Assembly (NCBI RefSeq): GCF_000155595.1 | Contig: NZ_DS989904.1 | Location: forward strand, 1,085,354-1,149,353 | Reading direction: 5' to 3' | Length of the DNA: 64,000 bases | DNA from: Synechococcus sp. PCC 7335 | Lineage (GTDB): Bacteria > Cyanobacteriota > Cyanobacteriia > Phormidesmidales > Phormidesmidaceae | In this document: positions 46,346 to 55,667 of the stretch, piece by piece | Position numbering within the stretch: position 1 is the stretch's first letter | How the letters are laid out: every line of letters starts with the position of its first letter | Notes under the pieces: model-generated | What the model was told of the DNA's origin: nothing | The model's input: the letters and a program-made list of their open reading frames with translations, nothing else | Databases searched by the model: none | Position numbers and translations under genes: made by a program

Positions 46346-47605
46346 TTAGGCACTTGCTGTGGTAGCGCTTTCTGATGAGCTTGAGGCTGTAGCTTGATCT
46401 AGATGGGTCAAAATCAGATTCGCAATTCGAGCTGACGCCCCAAAAGGCCCAAACCGGGCCTGTCCATTTTGGACGCAAGCCTTTGCATAGTCTTCGTCTT
46501 CAACTGTCTTAACTACGCAACCTGCGGCCTCCTTTAGAATTTCTGCGGTCGCAGCGCGTTTACCAATCGTTTGCACAGATAACCCCAGCAGGCGGTCTTG
46601 CGCTTCAGCAAAAGCATAGGTAAATTGCGGTCCCTCCCCGGCAATCTGCACGATGGGCTTGCCGATTGCCATCGCCTGATCTACCGCTAACCCGGCCATG
46701 CCAACAACCAAATCACACTGACAGACAATGTCACTAAACGCATCGCTATAGCAAAGAATTTCTACAGGTTTCGCATAGTTGGCATCCTTCCCTGCGCTTA
46801 GGACCATCCAGTTGCGATCGCCTGAAGTGTGTCTCGTCCAATGCCACCCCATATCTGCTGCCATCTGCCCGGCTTCGGCCATTACGCTAGGGACTAGCGC
46901 TGCTCTAAACTGTAAGGACGGATTGAGCTGAGCGGCTTCTAGAGCGAGCTGCATTTCCAGCTTAAAATTGCGTATGGCCTCGGCGGTTCTAGATCCTGGC
47001 AACAGCGCGACCATTTTTGCTTCGGTTAGCTGAATTTCCTTGCCAGCGGGCCGAAGTCGATCGAGTGAAGGAATTCCGCCAAAGGTCACTTTTGCTAGAC
47101 CCTGCTTCCTTAAATCTTCCGCGGTGTAGGCATCTCGAGTAGCAACTGCTCTACACCTTTGGGTATTTAGAATTTGCCACAGAATCAAATCCATGTTTAG
47201 TTTGCCCTCGTACATAGCTGACAACGGCGAGATAAAAGAAACAAACGGTTTGCCGCTGAGATAAGCGAAGGCTTGGCCAATAGTGTCGCCAGTAGCTGCT
47301 ACAAAATCGACGTTGCCGATATAGTCTCGCATGGCCTGGTACTGCTTCCAAGTCATCGTTAGCAGACCAGCGCGGACATCGTCTATCAGCCGTAGACGGT
47401 TCATGTATGTGAATCCCCCAGAAGGGAGAGTGTAAGTAGGGCCAATAATAGGCACGTCTATTTTGCGGTAGGCATTGCCCTCACCTACAATCGGCAGCGC
47501 TGCAATCTCTAGTTCCGGGCGGATGGCGCGCAGTGTTCTGATGATGTGAGAAGAATGATTGTCTTCACCGTGACCGTTACTGATATAGAGAAGGCGTTGG
47601 GGCAT
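46346..47605 (-). CDS. Lipid-A-disaccharide synthase-related protein
   Basis: A 419-residue protein of the LpxB-related group (TIGR03492) restricted largely to cyanobacteria and relatives. The N-terminus is typical (RLLYISNGHGEDNHS, residues 3-17). Other conserved segments are VAATGDTIGQAFAYLSGKP, LLPGSRTAEAIRNF and QIAGEGPQFTYAFAEAQDRLLG. These are glycosyltransferase GT-B folds. Cyanobacteria with this protein usually also have genuine LpxB; its acceptor is not known. It is upstream of the MsbA-like exporter on the same strand, 49 bp away, suggesting a shared transcript. Confidence 0.87.
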   Translation of the reverse strand: MPQRLLYISNGHGEDNHSSHIIRTLRAIRPELEIAALPIVGEGNAYRKIDVPIIGPTYTLPSGGFTYMNRLRLIDDVRAGLLTMTWKQYQAMRDYIGNVDFVAATGDTIGQAFAYLSGKPFVSFISPLSAMYEGKLNMDLILWQILNTQRCRAVATRDAYTAEDLRKQGLAKVTFGGIPSLDRLRPAGKEIQLTEAKMVALLPGSRTAEAIRNFKLEMQLALEAAQLNPSLQFRAALVPSVMAEAGQMAADMGWHWTRHTSGDRNWMVLSAGKDANYAKPVEILCYSDAFSDIVCQCDLVVGMAGLAVDQAMAIGKPIVQIAGEGPQFTYAFAEAQDRLLGLSVQTIGKRAATAEILKEAAGCVVKTVEDEDYAKACVQNGQARFGPFGASARIANLILTHLDQATASSSSESATTASA

Positions 47606-47898
47606 AGCATAAGCTCCGGGCGAGCTGAAATATTATCGTACACCGCCACTGGATGGGGGCTTCGCCTGTTCACTCTTTTCTGTAGCTAGAATGGTTACCT
47701 TCGCCTAACCGCGACTAGCAGCCGTTTGCTTGACGGTGCAACCTTTCGCGCTTTGCCCGTAATTCCCTATAGTTGTAGTGCATTCGATGCCGACTGTGTA
47801 AGTCTCAATTTGCGTTTATACGGGTTGTCAAAGTGGGGCATGAATGCTTAGCCTTAAAGTCGTCTTGCTCAGTTTCATTTACACTCAATTCCTTTGAT

Positions 47899-50037
47899 AT
47901 GGCTATTCGTTTGGTTCGTCGTGGTTTTGCTATCAGACCGAGGGATAAAAGGCCGGGTGTTAGCAGATGGGATGTCAAAAGACTAGGCAGCATGCTCGGT
48001 GCTGTGCTAATGGGAACATCGCTACCGTTGGGAGGTATGCAGCAGGCGATCGCCCAGCCAGCCCAGTCAACTCCAACGATCGACGAAGTTGTAGATTGTG
48101 AGGTGCTGATCGTTGGGGGTGGACTCTCTGGCACCGCAGCCGCTTATGAAAGTCTGCGCTCTGGCCGCACTGTCTGTATGACAGAAATTACCGACTGGGT
48201 GGGTGGACAGATCTCTTCTCAAGGAACATCGGCGCTAGACGAGGCCAGCAAGCAGCGATCGCTTCTCTATTACCCAGAGGGCTATAATCAGCTGCGCCGC
48301 ACCATCGAAGCCATTCACGGCGAGCTAAATCCAGGTGATTGCTGGGTGAGTTTATCTTGCTTTTTGCCCGCGGATGCCCATACGATTTTGAGCAACATGC
48401 TAGAAGAAGCCGCCAATCAGGGCGGAGGACAGCTCAAGTGGTTTCCAGCAACGGTCGTGAAGGAGCTAGAGATTAGCGCCGATGGTCGGATGATCGATAG
48501 CGCGATCGCCATTCAGCATGCTCCCCAACCTGGCACCCCGCTGCTCAACGCCTCCTTACTATCAGAAACCTTTTTAGACAGCTATCAGTACGAAGATTCT
48601 GAGCGACTGACGAAGCATATTGTTCAGTTCGTGCCAGCTGTAGGCGATGGCGCCGATACAGGCGATCAAACCAGCGACTTACCCAAAGCCGACTGGTACG
48701 TAGTCGAAGCCACTGAAACTGGAGAGATTATTGCGCTTTCTGGTGTCCCGTATCGACTCGGCTTAGATCCTCGCTCCCATCTTAACCCCTCTTCTCCTAC
48801 CGAAACCGCTGATCCCTACTGCACGCAGGGATTTACCTACACCTTTGCGATGGAACGTATGGCTGCGCCGCAACCGCAGTCAGAACCAACCTACTACGAG
48901 CAATATGAGCCCTATTTTAGCTATGAGCGATCGCGTCCAGATAACGACTATTTTGACTATGTCTTTACCTATCGCCGCATTGCCGCGCCCGATCCAAGAC
49001 CAGAAACGTCCCAGTTTGGCGTCTCTGCTGTCGTACCTGGCGATATCTCTATGCAGAACTGGACCTGGGGAAATGACTATCGTCCTGGGACCGCCAAAGA
49101 CAACTTGATTTTCAGTGCCGATCAGCTCGCCGCCACTGGGCAGCTAGAAGCCGGGGGCTGGTTAGGTGGACTGAGAGTAGATGCGCTGCGTAAAGCCGAA
49201 GAGAACGCCTTTAGCTATTACTATTGGCTAGTAGAAGGCGACACCGACTCGCAGCTAGGCCCCGACGTCAAAACCCCTGCGCCCAATCATCGGTTTCTCT
49301 CTGGCTTTGATAGCCCGATGGGCACCGCTCACGGCCTTTCTAAATATCCCTACATGCGAGAGGCTCGTCGAATTATTGGTCGGCCATCAACGACCTATCC
49401 CGATGGCTTTAGCGTCAGTGAAGTAGACATCTCCAAGGTTGACTATCGAGATGATTACTACAGAGAAACGTTAGGCGACAGACGCTATCTCTCGCTTTGG
49501 CAAACGTTAGCAGGCTTAGAGGCAGCCAGTGTGATCGCCAATGAAGTCCCTGCAGAGGACATTGAGAGGCGATCGCGCTCTACTATCTATCCTGACGCTG
49601 TCGGCATTGCCCAATATGCGATCGATTTTCATCCCTGCATGGCCGAATATCCTTTCGAGACGCCTGGCAATACGGAGCGCGCCAATGTCCGCCGGGCCCA
49701 CGGCCAAGCCTATCCCGCTCAAATCCCGTTGCGAGCGATGATTCCGCAAAAAATAGATAATCTGCTAATCGCTGGCAAAACGATTGCAACTAGCAACATT
49801 GCCGCTGCGGCCTATCGAGTTCACTCCTTTGAGTGGTCCGTCGGGGTTGCAGCAGGTGCAACCATCGACTTTGCACTAGACAACAACCTGATGCCCTATG
49901 AGCTAACCGATCAGCTACCTGCTTACGAACCCGAACTAGAGAAGCTGCAGAAAAGGCTTAACGCCGATGGTAACCCCACGGCCTTTCCCGATACGTCCAT
50001 CTTCAACCTAGACTGGGAAGAATGGCGAGTTTGGTAG
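47899..50037 (+). CDS. Exported FAD-dependent oxidoreductase
   Basis: A 712-residue flavoprotein from ATG 47899; the frame is open to 47833. The N-terminus is basic then hydrophobic, ending near AQPAQS, and looks like an export signal. It has some Arg-Arg content (VRRGFAIRP), but a clear Tat motif is not present. The FAD-binding motif is VGGGLSGTAAA at residues 72-82, followed by the Glu of the ribose loop (TEITDWVGGQ). The C-terminal FAD segment is LLIAGKTIATSNIAAAAYRVH. It belongs to the FAD-dependent oxidoreductase family PF12831 type. Substrate unknown. Confidence 0.8.
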   Translation: MAIRLVRRGFAIRPRDKRPGVSRWDVKRLGSMLGAVLMGTSLPLGGMQQAIAQPAQSTPTIDEVVDCEVLIVGGGLSGTAAAYESLRSGRTVCMTEITDWVGGQISSQGTSALDEASKQRSLLYYPEGYNQLRRTIEAIHGELNPGDCWVSLSCFLPADAHTILSNMLEEAANQGGGQLKWFPATVVKELEISADGRMIDSAIAIQHAPQPGTPLLNASLLSETFLDSYQYEDSERLTKHIVQFVPAVGDGADTGDQTSDLPKADWYVVEATETGEIIALSGVPYRLGLDPRSHLNPSSPTETADPYCTQGFTYTFAMERMAAPQPQSEPTYYEQYEPYFSYERSRPDNDYFDYVFTYRRIAAPDPRPETSQFGVSAVVPGDISMQNWTWGNDYRPGTAKDNLIFSADQLAATGQLEAGGWLGGLRVDALRKAEENAFSYYYWLVEGDTDSQLGPDVKTPAPNHRFLSGFDSPMGTAHGLSKYPYMREARRIIGRPSTTYPDGFSVSEVDISKVDYRDDYYRETLGDRRYLSLWQTLAGLEAASVIANEVPAEDIERRSRSTIYPDAVGIAQYAIDFHPCMAEYPFETPGNTERANVRRAHGQAYPAQIPLRAMIPQKIDNLLIAGKTIATSNIAAAAYRVHSFEWSVGVAAGATIDFALDNNLMPYELTDQLPAYEPELEKLQKRLNADGNPTAFPDTSIFNLDWEEWRVW

Positions 50038-50162
50038 AGAGCTGCCGTCCTTGATCTTGCCAATCATAGCTGTGCCATCGAATTTAATATCCCAAGTGAG
50101 GTTTGTCTGTTGATAAGGTGGCTGCTAAGTTTTGATGTCAACACTTACTCAGCACGTGCTTT

Positions 50163-50264
50163 ATGGTAGCTACAGACAGCTGGCAGAACTGGATAGTTGC
50201 AATTGGCTATTTAGCATTTACTGTTTTTATTATTTGGCAGGTCGTGAAACCCCCTAGACACTAA
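50163..50264 (+). CDS. Small single-span membrane protein (33 residues)
   Basis: An ATG frame of 33 codons in the gap after the FAD oxidoreductase. It codes for a short polar start (MVATDSWQNW), a hydrophobic helix of about 17 residues (IVAIGYLAFTVFIIWQ) and a basic tail (VVKPPRH). Cyanobacteria have many such miniproteins in photosystem, cytochrome b6f and NDH complexes, and its layout fits. I cannot match it to a named subunit. No strong ribosome site is visible, which lowers confidence. Confidence 0.45.
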   Translation: MVATDSWQNWIVAIGYLAFTVFIIWQVVKPPRH

Positions 50265-50366
50265 TTAGCTTCTCTTTGGCGGCATGACAGAGAGAGGTTT
50301 CGCCTTACTTGTGCCTGATAAGATAAAGAGCCTAGGCAATTTTGTTCAGTACATCCAAGCGCGGAT

Positions 50367-51806
50367 ATGGAGCCAGTCGCGGTGATAAAACGGTTGATGG
50401 TTTGGCTGCTTAGGCAGTTTCAGAAGATTGCAGAGGTCTTGTCCGGTCGGCGAAGAATGCGATCACCAAACACTACGCAGCAGATTACCCCCGTCACCGA
50501 TTCATCTGAACCTGGACAAGAGAATGCTATCCCCTCAGATATCAGCCTCAACAACATCAACATTAACTCCGTAGCACCCGTAGCACAAAGAGTTTCTCTA
50601 TCAACGATTCCTGCACAGGAGTTAGAAGCGCTTGAACAGCAAGCCGAGACCTTGAAGGATATAAACAAGTCAGCGACCGATCCACCTGCTGGGTCAAGTC
50701 AGGATCTAGTAGAAGATGCTGATATCCATAGAAAACTAGATGCGACTGCCGCTGCTATCTCGGGCGAAGAGTTCGTCAACCCTACAACACAGGCCGCAGT
50801 ATCAGAACTACTACCGTCCGATCTAGATACTCATACCCCTGTCGGTGATGCTGCTTGGTCTCCATTGTCCGTAGAAACTTCTGACGATGATCAGCCTCCC
50901 TCCATCCACGATCTGCTACCTGCTATCGAGCCAGAAGAAGACTCTGTAGGTTTGGATTCTCCAGCCGCCATCTTTAGCTTTGACATCTATGAAAGTGAAG
51001 TAGATGAAGTCGGTGATGCAAAGGAAAGAGATGAGATAAAAGAAAGCGCTGAGGTAGAGCTAGAAGGAGGTGATGTAGAAGAGAGTCTTGAAGCAGAGAC
51101 ATCTGTTCTCTCTGTTTCCTATGAAGAGGTTGATGAGCTAGCTCCACTATCAGAAGTTAAAGAAAGTCTATCTACAACCTCCCGCGCGCACTTTGATGAA
51201 GAACAGATTGACCTAGTTCCAGAAAGCGAGGAACAAGCTGGCGAAGAACAAATCAACAAAGAACAAGCTAGTGAAGAACAGTTTAGTCAATCCCAGCACG
51301 CGCAAGCGCAGACCGTTGGAGAATACTCCGATGTAGAACAACTTTCAGAAGTGGTTAGTCGAGAACGAGCGCCTACTTTGAAAGATTCCTTTATCTCAGC
51401 ACCTGATAGCGTTCTTACTGCGCCAGTCATAGAAGAGTCGGTTCTAGAAGAGATAGATCCAAACAAGTCAGACTTGGAAGAGCCGGTTCTAGAAGAACCT
51501 AATATAGATAAGTCTGAGCCAGTTAATCCTTGGCTAACTGCTATCCCTGCGGCACGTCAGGAACCAAATCAGACTAATTCAGAAGAGCTTGAATCTAAGT
51601 CTGGTACAGTCAAGCTGCTGTTTACGATTAAACCAGGAAACTACCACGGTTACATCGCGCCAGACGACGGCTCAAAAGATATTCTCTTCCATCAAAGGTA
51701 TATAAACGCCGATATTTTTGACAAGATAGAGCGAGGTTCTTCTGTGATTGCCACTGTTAAGGTGATGGCTGGAAAAGCTTATGCGACCCACGTAGATCTC
51801 TTATGA
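50367..51806 (+). CDS. Acidic disordered protein with C-terminal cold-shock-like domain
   Basis: A 479-residue protein. A basic N-terminus (VIKRLMVWLLRQFQKIAEVLSGRRRM) could form an amphipathic, membrane-associated helix. Residues about 35-405 are very acidic and low in complexity, with many Glu-Glu-Gln and VLEE/VLEEP repeats (about 290-390), and are presumably disordered. The last 70 residues (414-479) look like a cold-shock/S1-type OB-fold: GNYHGYIAPDDGSKDILFHQ matches the RNP-1-containing region, then VIATVKVMAGKAYATHV. So it may bind RNA or single-stranded DNA. I know no described member with this architecture. It stands alone ahead of the convergent ilvA gene. Confidence 0.7.
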   Translation: MEPVAVIKRLMVWLLRQFQKIAEVLSGRRRMRSPNTTQQITPVTDSSEPGQENAIPSDISLNNININSVAPVAQRVSLSTIPAQELEALEQQAETLKDINKSATDPPAGSSQDLVEDADIHRKLDATAAAISGEEFVNPTTQAAVSELLPSDLDTHTPVGDAAWSPLSVETSDDDQPPSIHDLLPAIEPEEDSVGLDSPAAIFSFDIYESEVDEVGDAKERDEIKESAEVELEGGDVEESLEAETSVLSVSYEEVDELAPLSEVKESLSTTSRAHFDEEQIDLVPESEEQAGEEQINKEQASEEQFSQSQHAQAQTVGEYSDVEQLSEVVSRERAPTLKDSFISAPDSVLTAPVIEESVLEEIDPNKSDLEEPVLEEPNIDKSEPVNPWLTAIPAARQEPNQTNSEELESKSGTVKLLFTIKPGNYHGYIAPDDGSKDILFHQRYINADIFDKIERGSSVIATVKVMAGKAYATHVDLL

Positions 51807-51839
51807 GCCTTTATCTCTCTTGAAGATCTGTATGAAACG

Positions 51840-53351
51840 CTATAAGAAGAGTCGATAGGCTGGATTGTCACTTTCGTTCCAGTACCGATAGCCCAGGGTT
51901 TTGAGAAATGATTCCCACTGAGCCATCTCTTGTGGAGGGACTTGCATCCCGACGACGATTCTGCCGTAGTCTGCGCCGTGATTGCGGTAGTGGAATAGGC
52001 TGATGTTCCAATCTGGGCTCATTTTCGTGACAAAGTTAGCTAATGCGCCCGGTCGCTCAGGAAATTCAAACCGATAGAGCAGTTCGTTTTGAGCTAGCGG
52101 TGACTTGCCGCCTACCATGTGCCGCAAATGCATCTTGGCTAGCTCATCATCAGTTAGATCTAGCGTCTTAAATCCATTGTCTCTAAACTTGTGGGCGATC
52201 GCCTGCGCATCGGCTCTATTTTCTATCTGAATGCCCACAAAAATATGAGCTTGATCGGCATCTGCAATCCGATAGTTGAATTCGCTAAGGCTGTGGCTAC
52301 CGAGGATATCGCAAAATTTGCTGAGACTGCCTGCCCGCTCTGGAATCGTAACGGCAAAGACGGCTTCTCTTCCTTCTCCTAGCTCGGCTCGCTCGGCTAC
52401 AAAGCGCAGACGATCAAAGTTCATATTGGCCCCACAAGCGATCGCCACCAACGTTTCTCCCTGAATTTCTTCTCGCTCTACATAGGCTTTGATACCTGCG
52501 ATCGCGAGCGCCCCAGCGGGTTCCAAAATTGAGCGAGTATCTTCAAATACGTCCTTGATCGCGGCGCAGGTATCATCTGTAGTTACCAGCAACACATCAT
52601 CGACATACTGTTGGCACAGACGAAACGTTTCCTCCCCGACCTGGCGCACCGCTACGCCATCTGCAAACAGGCCTACTTGATCCAACTTGACACGATTCCC
52701 TTTTGCTAATGATTGACGCATGGCATCAGCATCCACCGGCTCCACACCAATGATCTTAACTTCAGGACGTAAGCGTTTGATATAAGCGGCAATGCCCGAA
52801 ATTAAACCACCCCCCCCAATCGCAACAAAAATGGCATGAATCGGCTTCTGATGCTGTCGCAAGATCTCCATGCCGATCGTTCCCTGCCCGGCAATGACGT
52901 CTGGATCGTCAAACGGATGCACAAAGGTAAGTCCTTTTTCCACTTCTAGCTGGCGTGCGTGTGCATAGGCATCGTCGTAGGTGTCACCGTGTAAGACAAC
53001 GAGTCCGCCTCTGGCCTTCACCGCATCAATCTTGACTTGCGGCGTCGTGATCGGCATAACAATTACCGCTGACGTACCCAATTCTCTAGCGCCTAGCGCC
53101 ACCCCCTGTGCGTGGTTGCCCGCAGAAGCTGCAATCACCCCACGCTGCAACAGTTCTGAAGGTAGCTGCGCCATTTTGTTATAGGCACCGCGTAGTTTGA
53201 AGGAGAAAACAGACTGTACATCTTCCCGTTTTAGCAGCACCTGATTACCTAGCCGCTCCGATAGCCTCGGCGCGATATCTAAAGGCGTTTCTTGCGCCAC
53301 GTCATAAACGCGGGCCTTCAAAATGCGTTCTAAATAGTCAGAATAAACCAC
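51840..53351 (-). CDS. ilvA: Threonine ammonia-lyase, biosynthetic (threonine dehydratase)
   Basis: PLP enzyme that converts threonine to 2-oxobutanoate, the first step to isoleucine. The PLP-binding Lys52 is in SVFSFKLRGA; the Gly-rich phosphate loop is GGGGLISG near residue 186. After the catalytic domain (about 1-320), two ACT-like regulatory domains follow (about 325-405 and 418-503), as in isoleucine-inhibited biosynthetic enzymes. Length of 503 fits. It is a single gene, convergent with the acidic cold-shock-like protein. Confidence 0.95.
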   Translation of the reverse strand: MVYSDYLERILKARVYDVAQETPLDIAPRLSERLGNQVLLKREDVQSVFSFKLRGAYNKMAQLPSELLQRGVIAASAGNHAQGVALGARELGTSAVIVMPITTPQVKIDAVKARGGLVVLHGDTYDDAYAHARQLEVEKGLTFVHPFDDPDVIAGQGTIGMEILRQHQKPIHAIFVAIGGGGLISGIAAYIKRLRPEVKIIGVEPVDADAMRQSLAKGNRVKLDQVGLFADGVAVRQVGEETFRLCQQYVDDVLLVTTDDTCAAIKDVFEDTRSILEPAGALAIAGIKAYVEREEIQGETLVAIACGANMNFDRLRFVAERAELGEGREAVFAVTIPERAGSLSKFCDILGSHSLSEFNYRIADADQAHIFVGIQIENRADAQAIAHKFRDNGFKTLDLTDDELAKMHLRHMVGGKSPLAQNELLYRFEFPERPGALANFVTKMSPDWNISLFHYRNHGADYGRIVVGMQVPPQEMAQWESFLKTLGYRYWNESDNPAYRLFL

Positions 53352-53503
53352 TAGGATGCCAATGGATGATGAGCGTCACTCTATACTGTACGCCCTATAC
53401 TGTACGGCTGATGTGTCTAATTCGACCCTAACTACTTTACAAGCGCGGTAGCATAGTGCGACTTGGCTACACACCATCGCGGCTTATCTCCAATATATCT
53501 ATC

Positions 53504-54013
53504 ATGTCTACTCGCATTAGAAACTTTCACCCTAGCGATATCGAGGCTTTAGTCCATATATACAATCGCTATATCGAAGAAACAACAATCACGTTTGACA
53601 TTACGCCGCACACTATTGAGTATCGTAGAGAACATTGGATGTCTCACTATCACGCCTCTGGCAGACATCGACTGTTGGTTGCTGAATGCGATCGCAAAGT
53701 AGTTGGCTACGCTAGCAGCAGCCAGTTTCGCACAAAAGCTGCATACGACACTTCTGTGGAAACCAGTATTTATTTAGATATGTCATTTCGCGCTAAAGGC
53801 ATTGGTACTCAGCTCTACACTGCTCTTTTTGGTGCGTTAGCTAAAGAAGATGTGCATCGTGCCTATGCGGGTATCACACTGCCAAATGATGTTTCTATTG
53901 GCATTCACCAAAAATTTGGATTTGAGCAAGTAGGGCTGTTTAAAGAGGTTGGTCGAAAGTTTGGAAAATACTGGGATGTAGCTTGGTTTGAGAAAACAAT
54001 TGGAGATAGGTAG
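53504..54013 (+). CDS. GNAT acetyltransferase of the phosphinothricin/methionine-sulfoximine type
   Basis: A 169-residue N-acetyltransferase from ATG 53504; the frame is open to a GTG at 53456. It matches the Pat/Bar/MddA family by the N-terminal RNFHPSDIEALVHIYNRYI, the VETSIYLDMSFRAKGIG acetyl-CoA loop (residues about 85-101; the R-x-x-G-x-G motif is RAKGIGT), and the C-terminal PNDVSIGIHQKFGFEQVGLF. Such enzymes acetylate the amine of L-methionine sulfoximine or sulfone, or phosphinothricin. Physiological substrate is not known. Confidence 0.85.
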   Translation: MSTRIRNFHPSDIEALVHIYNRYIEETTITFDITPHTIEYRREHWMSHYHASGRHRLLVAECDRKVVGYASSSQFRTKAAYDTSVETSIYLDMSFRAKGIGTQLYTALFGALAKEDVHRAYAGITLPNDVSIGIHQKFGFEQVGLFKEVGRKFGKYWDVAWFEKTIGDR

Positions 54014-54030
54014 GCTATATTATGAGAAAG

Positions 54031-54064
54031 TCGCCTTCGAAAGCGTTGCAGCTTTCAAAGGCGA
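54031..54064. terminator. Hairpin between convergent genes
   Basis: Arms TCGCCTTCGAAAGC (54031-54044) and GCTTTCAAAGGCGA (54051-54064) enclose a 6-nt loop and pair with one G-U. No T tract follows on either strand beyond a short CTTT on the minus side. It lies between the acetyltransferase and the outer-membrane protein gene and may act as a bidirectional terminator. Confidence 0.5.
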
Positions 54065-54176
54065 TAGTGTCAGGAGTCTTTACATTCAAGCCAGTACACT
54101 CAAGTCAGAGACTTTGGTCAGAAGAAAGAAACGAAATTGGTCCTATTGGCACAAAGCCTAGTTAGGAATCGATGAT

Positions 54177-54653
54177 TTAGAACAAGTAGCCAATGCCTGC
54201 AGTAAAGCCAACTTCTTCATCACCTGCGAACGGCTTGTAGTTGATAGAGCCGTTCGCAACGTAGTTACGAGCGAAGCGATAGTCAGTTCCTGCAACCAAT
54301 GCAAAATCAATCGCGTCATCGTCACCATCGCCGCCTAGCTCTCCGCCGATACCTGCACCGACAAAGGGCTCGAAGGTTGCTCTACCAGCTCCGACAGAGA
54401 AGTCGTAAGTGATAGGAACTAAATAAGAGACATCCTCATCATCGTCGAAGTTAAAATCTGTAGCAATAGAAGGACGAACAGAAAGATTGTCGACAATAGA
54501 AAGCTTGCCATTGATAACCAGGCCATCCTCACTACCGCCGATGCCGATGTAGCTGTCGTTAGGAAAAGTTTGTGCCTGAGCTGTGAAAGGGACGGCTAGA
54601 AGGGCAGTAGCAGCGATCGCAACAGTAGCCGACAAACGAGAAAAGAGTTTCAT
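54177..54653 (-). CDS. Small outer-membrane beta-barrel protein
   Basis: A 158-residue exported protein with a signal peptide ending AQAQT (about residue 28). The mature part alternates polar and hydrophobic residues with many Gly and Asp, e.g. YIGIGGSEDGLVING, YDFSVGAGRATFEPFVGAGIG, and ends in YLF, as outer-membrane beta-barrels do with an aromatic C-terminus. Only about 8 strands fit, so it is an OmpW/OmpX-sized barrel. A ribosome site GAGGA sits before the ATG. It is a single gene. Ligand unknown. Confidence 0.78.
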   Translation of the reverse strand: MKLFSRLSATVAIAATALLAVPFTAQAQTFPNDSYIGIGGSEDGLVINGKLSIVDNLSVRPSIATDFNFDDDEDVSYLVPITYDFSVGAGRATFEPFVGAGIGGELGGDGDDDAIDFALVAGTDYRFARNYVANGSINYKPFAGDEEVGFTAGIGYLF

Positions 54654-55004
54654 GGAACGGTCCTCACAAGGTTAAAAGTAACAGTATTGAAGCTGTTGAA
54701 TTGAGAGTGCGAAGGCAAGAAGCGTTTGGTTTAGAAACGTTGTTCCGTTTCGCATGTTTAAGTTGTATCGCTTGGAGAGATTAAATGCGTTTTCGCTATG
54801 GACACTTTGTAGAGGTGGACTAGGAAATATCTCCCTCTATAGGCGTAAAATCGCTGTTTTTCTGTGTGCCAGTTAGGGGTAATGGCTGTTCTTCGTTCTT
54901 GAGCAACACGATGGCCTACTTCGCTACAACAACTTGCTAATTACCTTGAGGAGCGGTACTTCTAAAAGGGCTGTTGTTGATCAAACCTTTTTAGAGAGCT
55001 GACA
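54654..55004. other. Divergent intergenic region, no gene seen
   Basis: About 350 bases between the outer-membrane protein gene and tag, which are divergent. It holds the ribosome site of the first gene (GAGGA, near 54662-54666 on the minus strand) and presumably promoters of both. No coding frame is convincing. Confidence 0.4.
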
Positions 55005-55634
55005 ATGGATGGACTCATGGTAGGTGAAGATGGGCGCTGTAGATGCTGGTGGCCAAAAGATAAGACAGACTATATTGACTATCACGATAGTGAATGGGGC
55101 GTACCTGTTGCCGATGATCAGCGCCTATTCGAAAAGATCTGTCTAGAAGGGTTTCAATCAGGTTTAAGCTGGCTGACGATCCTGCGCAAAAGAGAAAACT
55201 TTCGAGCTGCTTTTCTTGACTTTGACTACAGACAGGTTGCTCTATACAAAGATGCAGATGTAGACCGTCTGGTTCAAGACAAGGGGATTGTGCGACATCG
55301 CAAAAAAATAGAGTCAGTGATTAATAATGCCAAACGCGCCTGTGAGCTAGTTGAAGAGGTCGGCTCGATGTCAGCTTATCTCTGGCAGTACGAGCCTAAG
55401 CCATCGGATCGGCCCTCTCGCTGCGACTATGAAACGCTGATGACGCTTAGTCAGACGCCTGCCTCAGTGGAGATGAGTAAAGATCTAAAAAAGCGTGGCT
55501 GGTCTTTCGTGGGTCCGACCACGGCGTATGCGTTCATGCAAGCCGTGGGAATGGTAAATGACCACGTAGAGGGCTGTGAGTGGCGATCACGCACCGAGGA
55601 GTTGCGAAAAACGTTTAGGAGGCCAGTGTTGTAG
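55005..55634 (+). CDS. tag: DNA-3-methyladenine glycosylase I
   Basis: Base-excision repair enzyme that removes 3-methyladenine. The 209-residue protein has the zinc-snap ligands of Tag: Cys near 12-14 (RCRCWW), His27 (YHDSEWG), His187 and Cys191 (DHVEGC). The active-site region EGFQSGLSW with Glu48 and the helix-hairpin-helix-like segment are also present. Length is slightly above the 187 of E. coli. The frame's first ATG is at 55005; a start four codons later is possible. A gene-like remnant lies after it on the opposite strand. Confidence 0.93.
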   Translation: MDGLMVGEDGRCRCWWPKDKTDYIDYHDSEWGVPVADDQRLFEKICLEGFQSGLSWLTILRKRENFRAAFLDFDYRQVALYKDADVDRLVQDKGIVRHRKKIESVINNAKRACELVEEVGSMSAYLWQYEPKPSDRPSRCDYETLMTLSQTPASVEMSKDLKKRGWSFVGPTTAYAFMQAVGMVNDHVEGCEWRSRTEELRKTFRRPVL

Positions 55635-55667
55635 GTTAAGCACATGGAAGGGATAGGGCGCGTAGAT

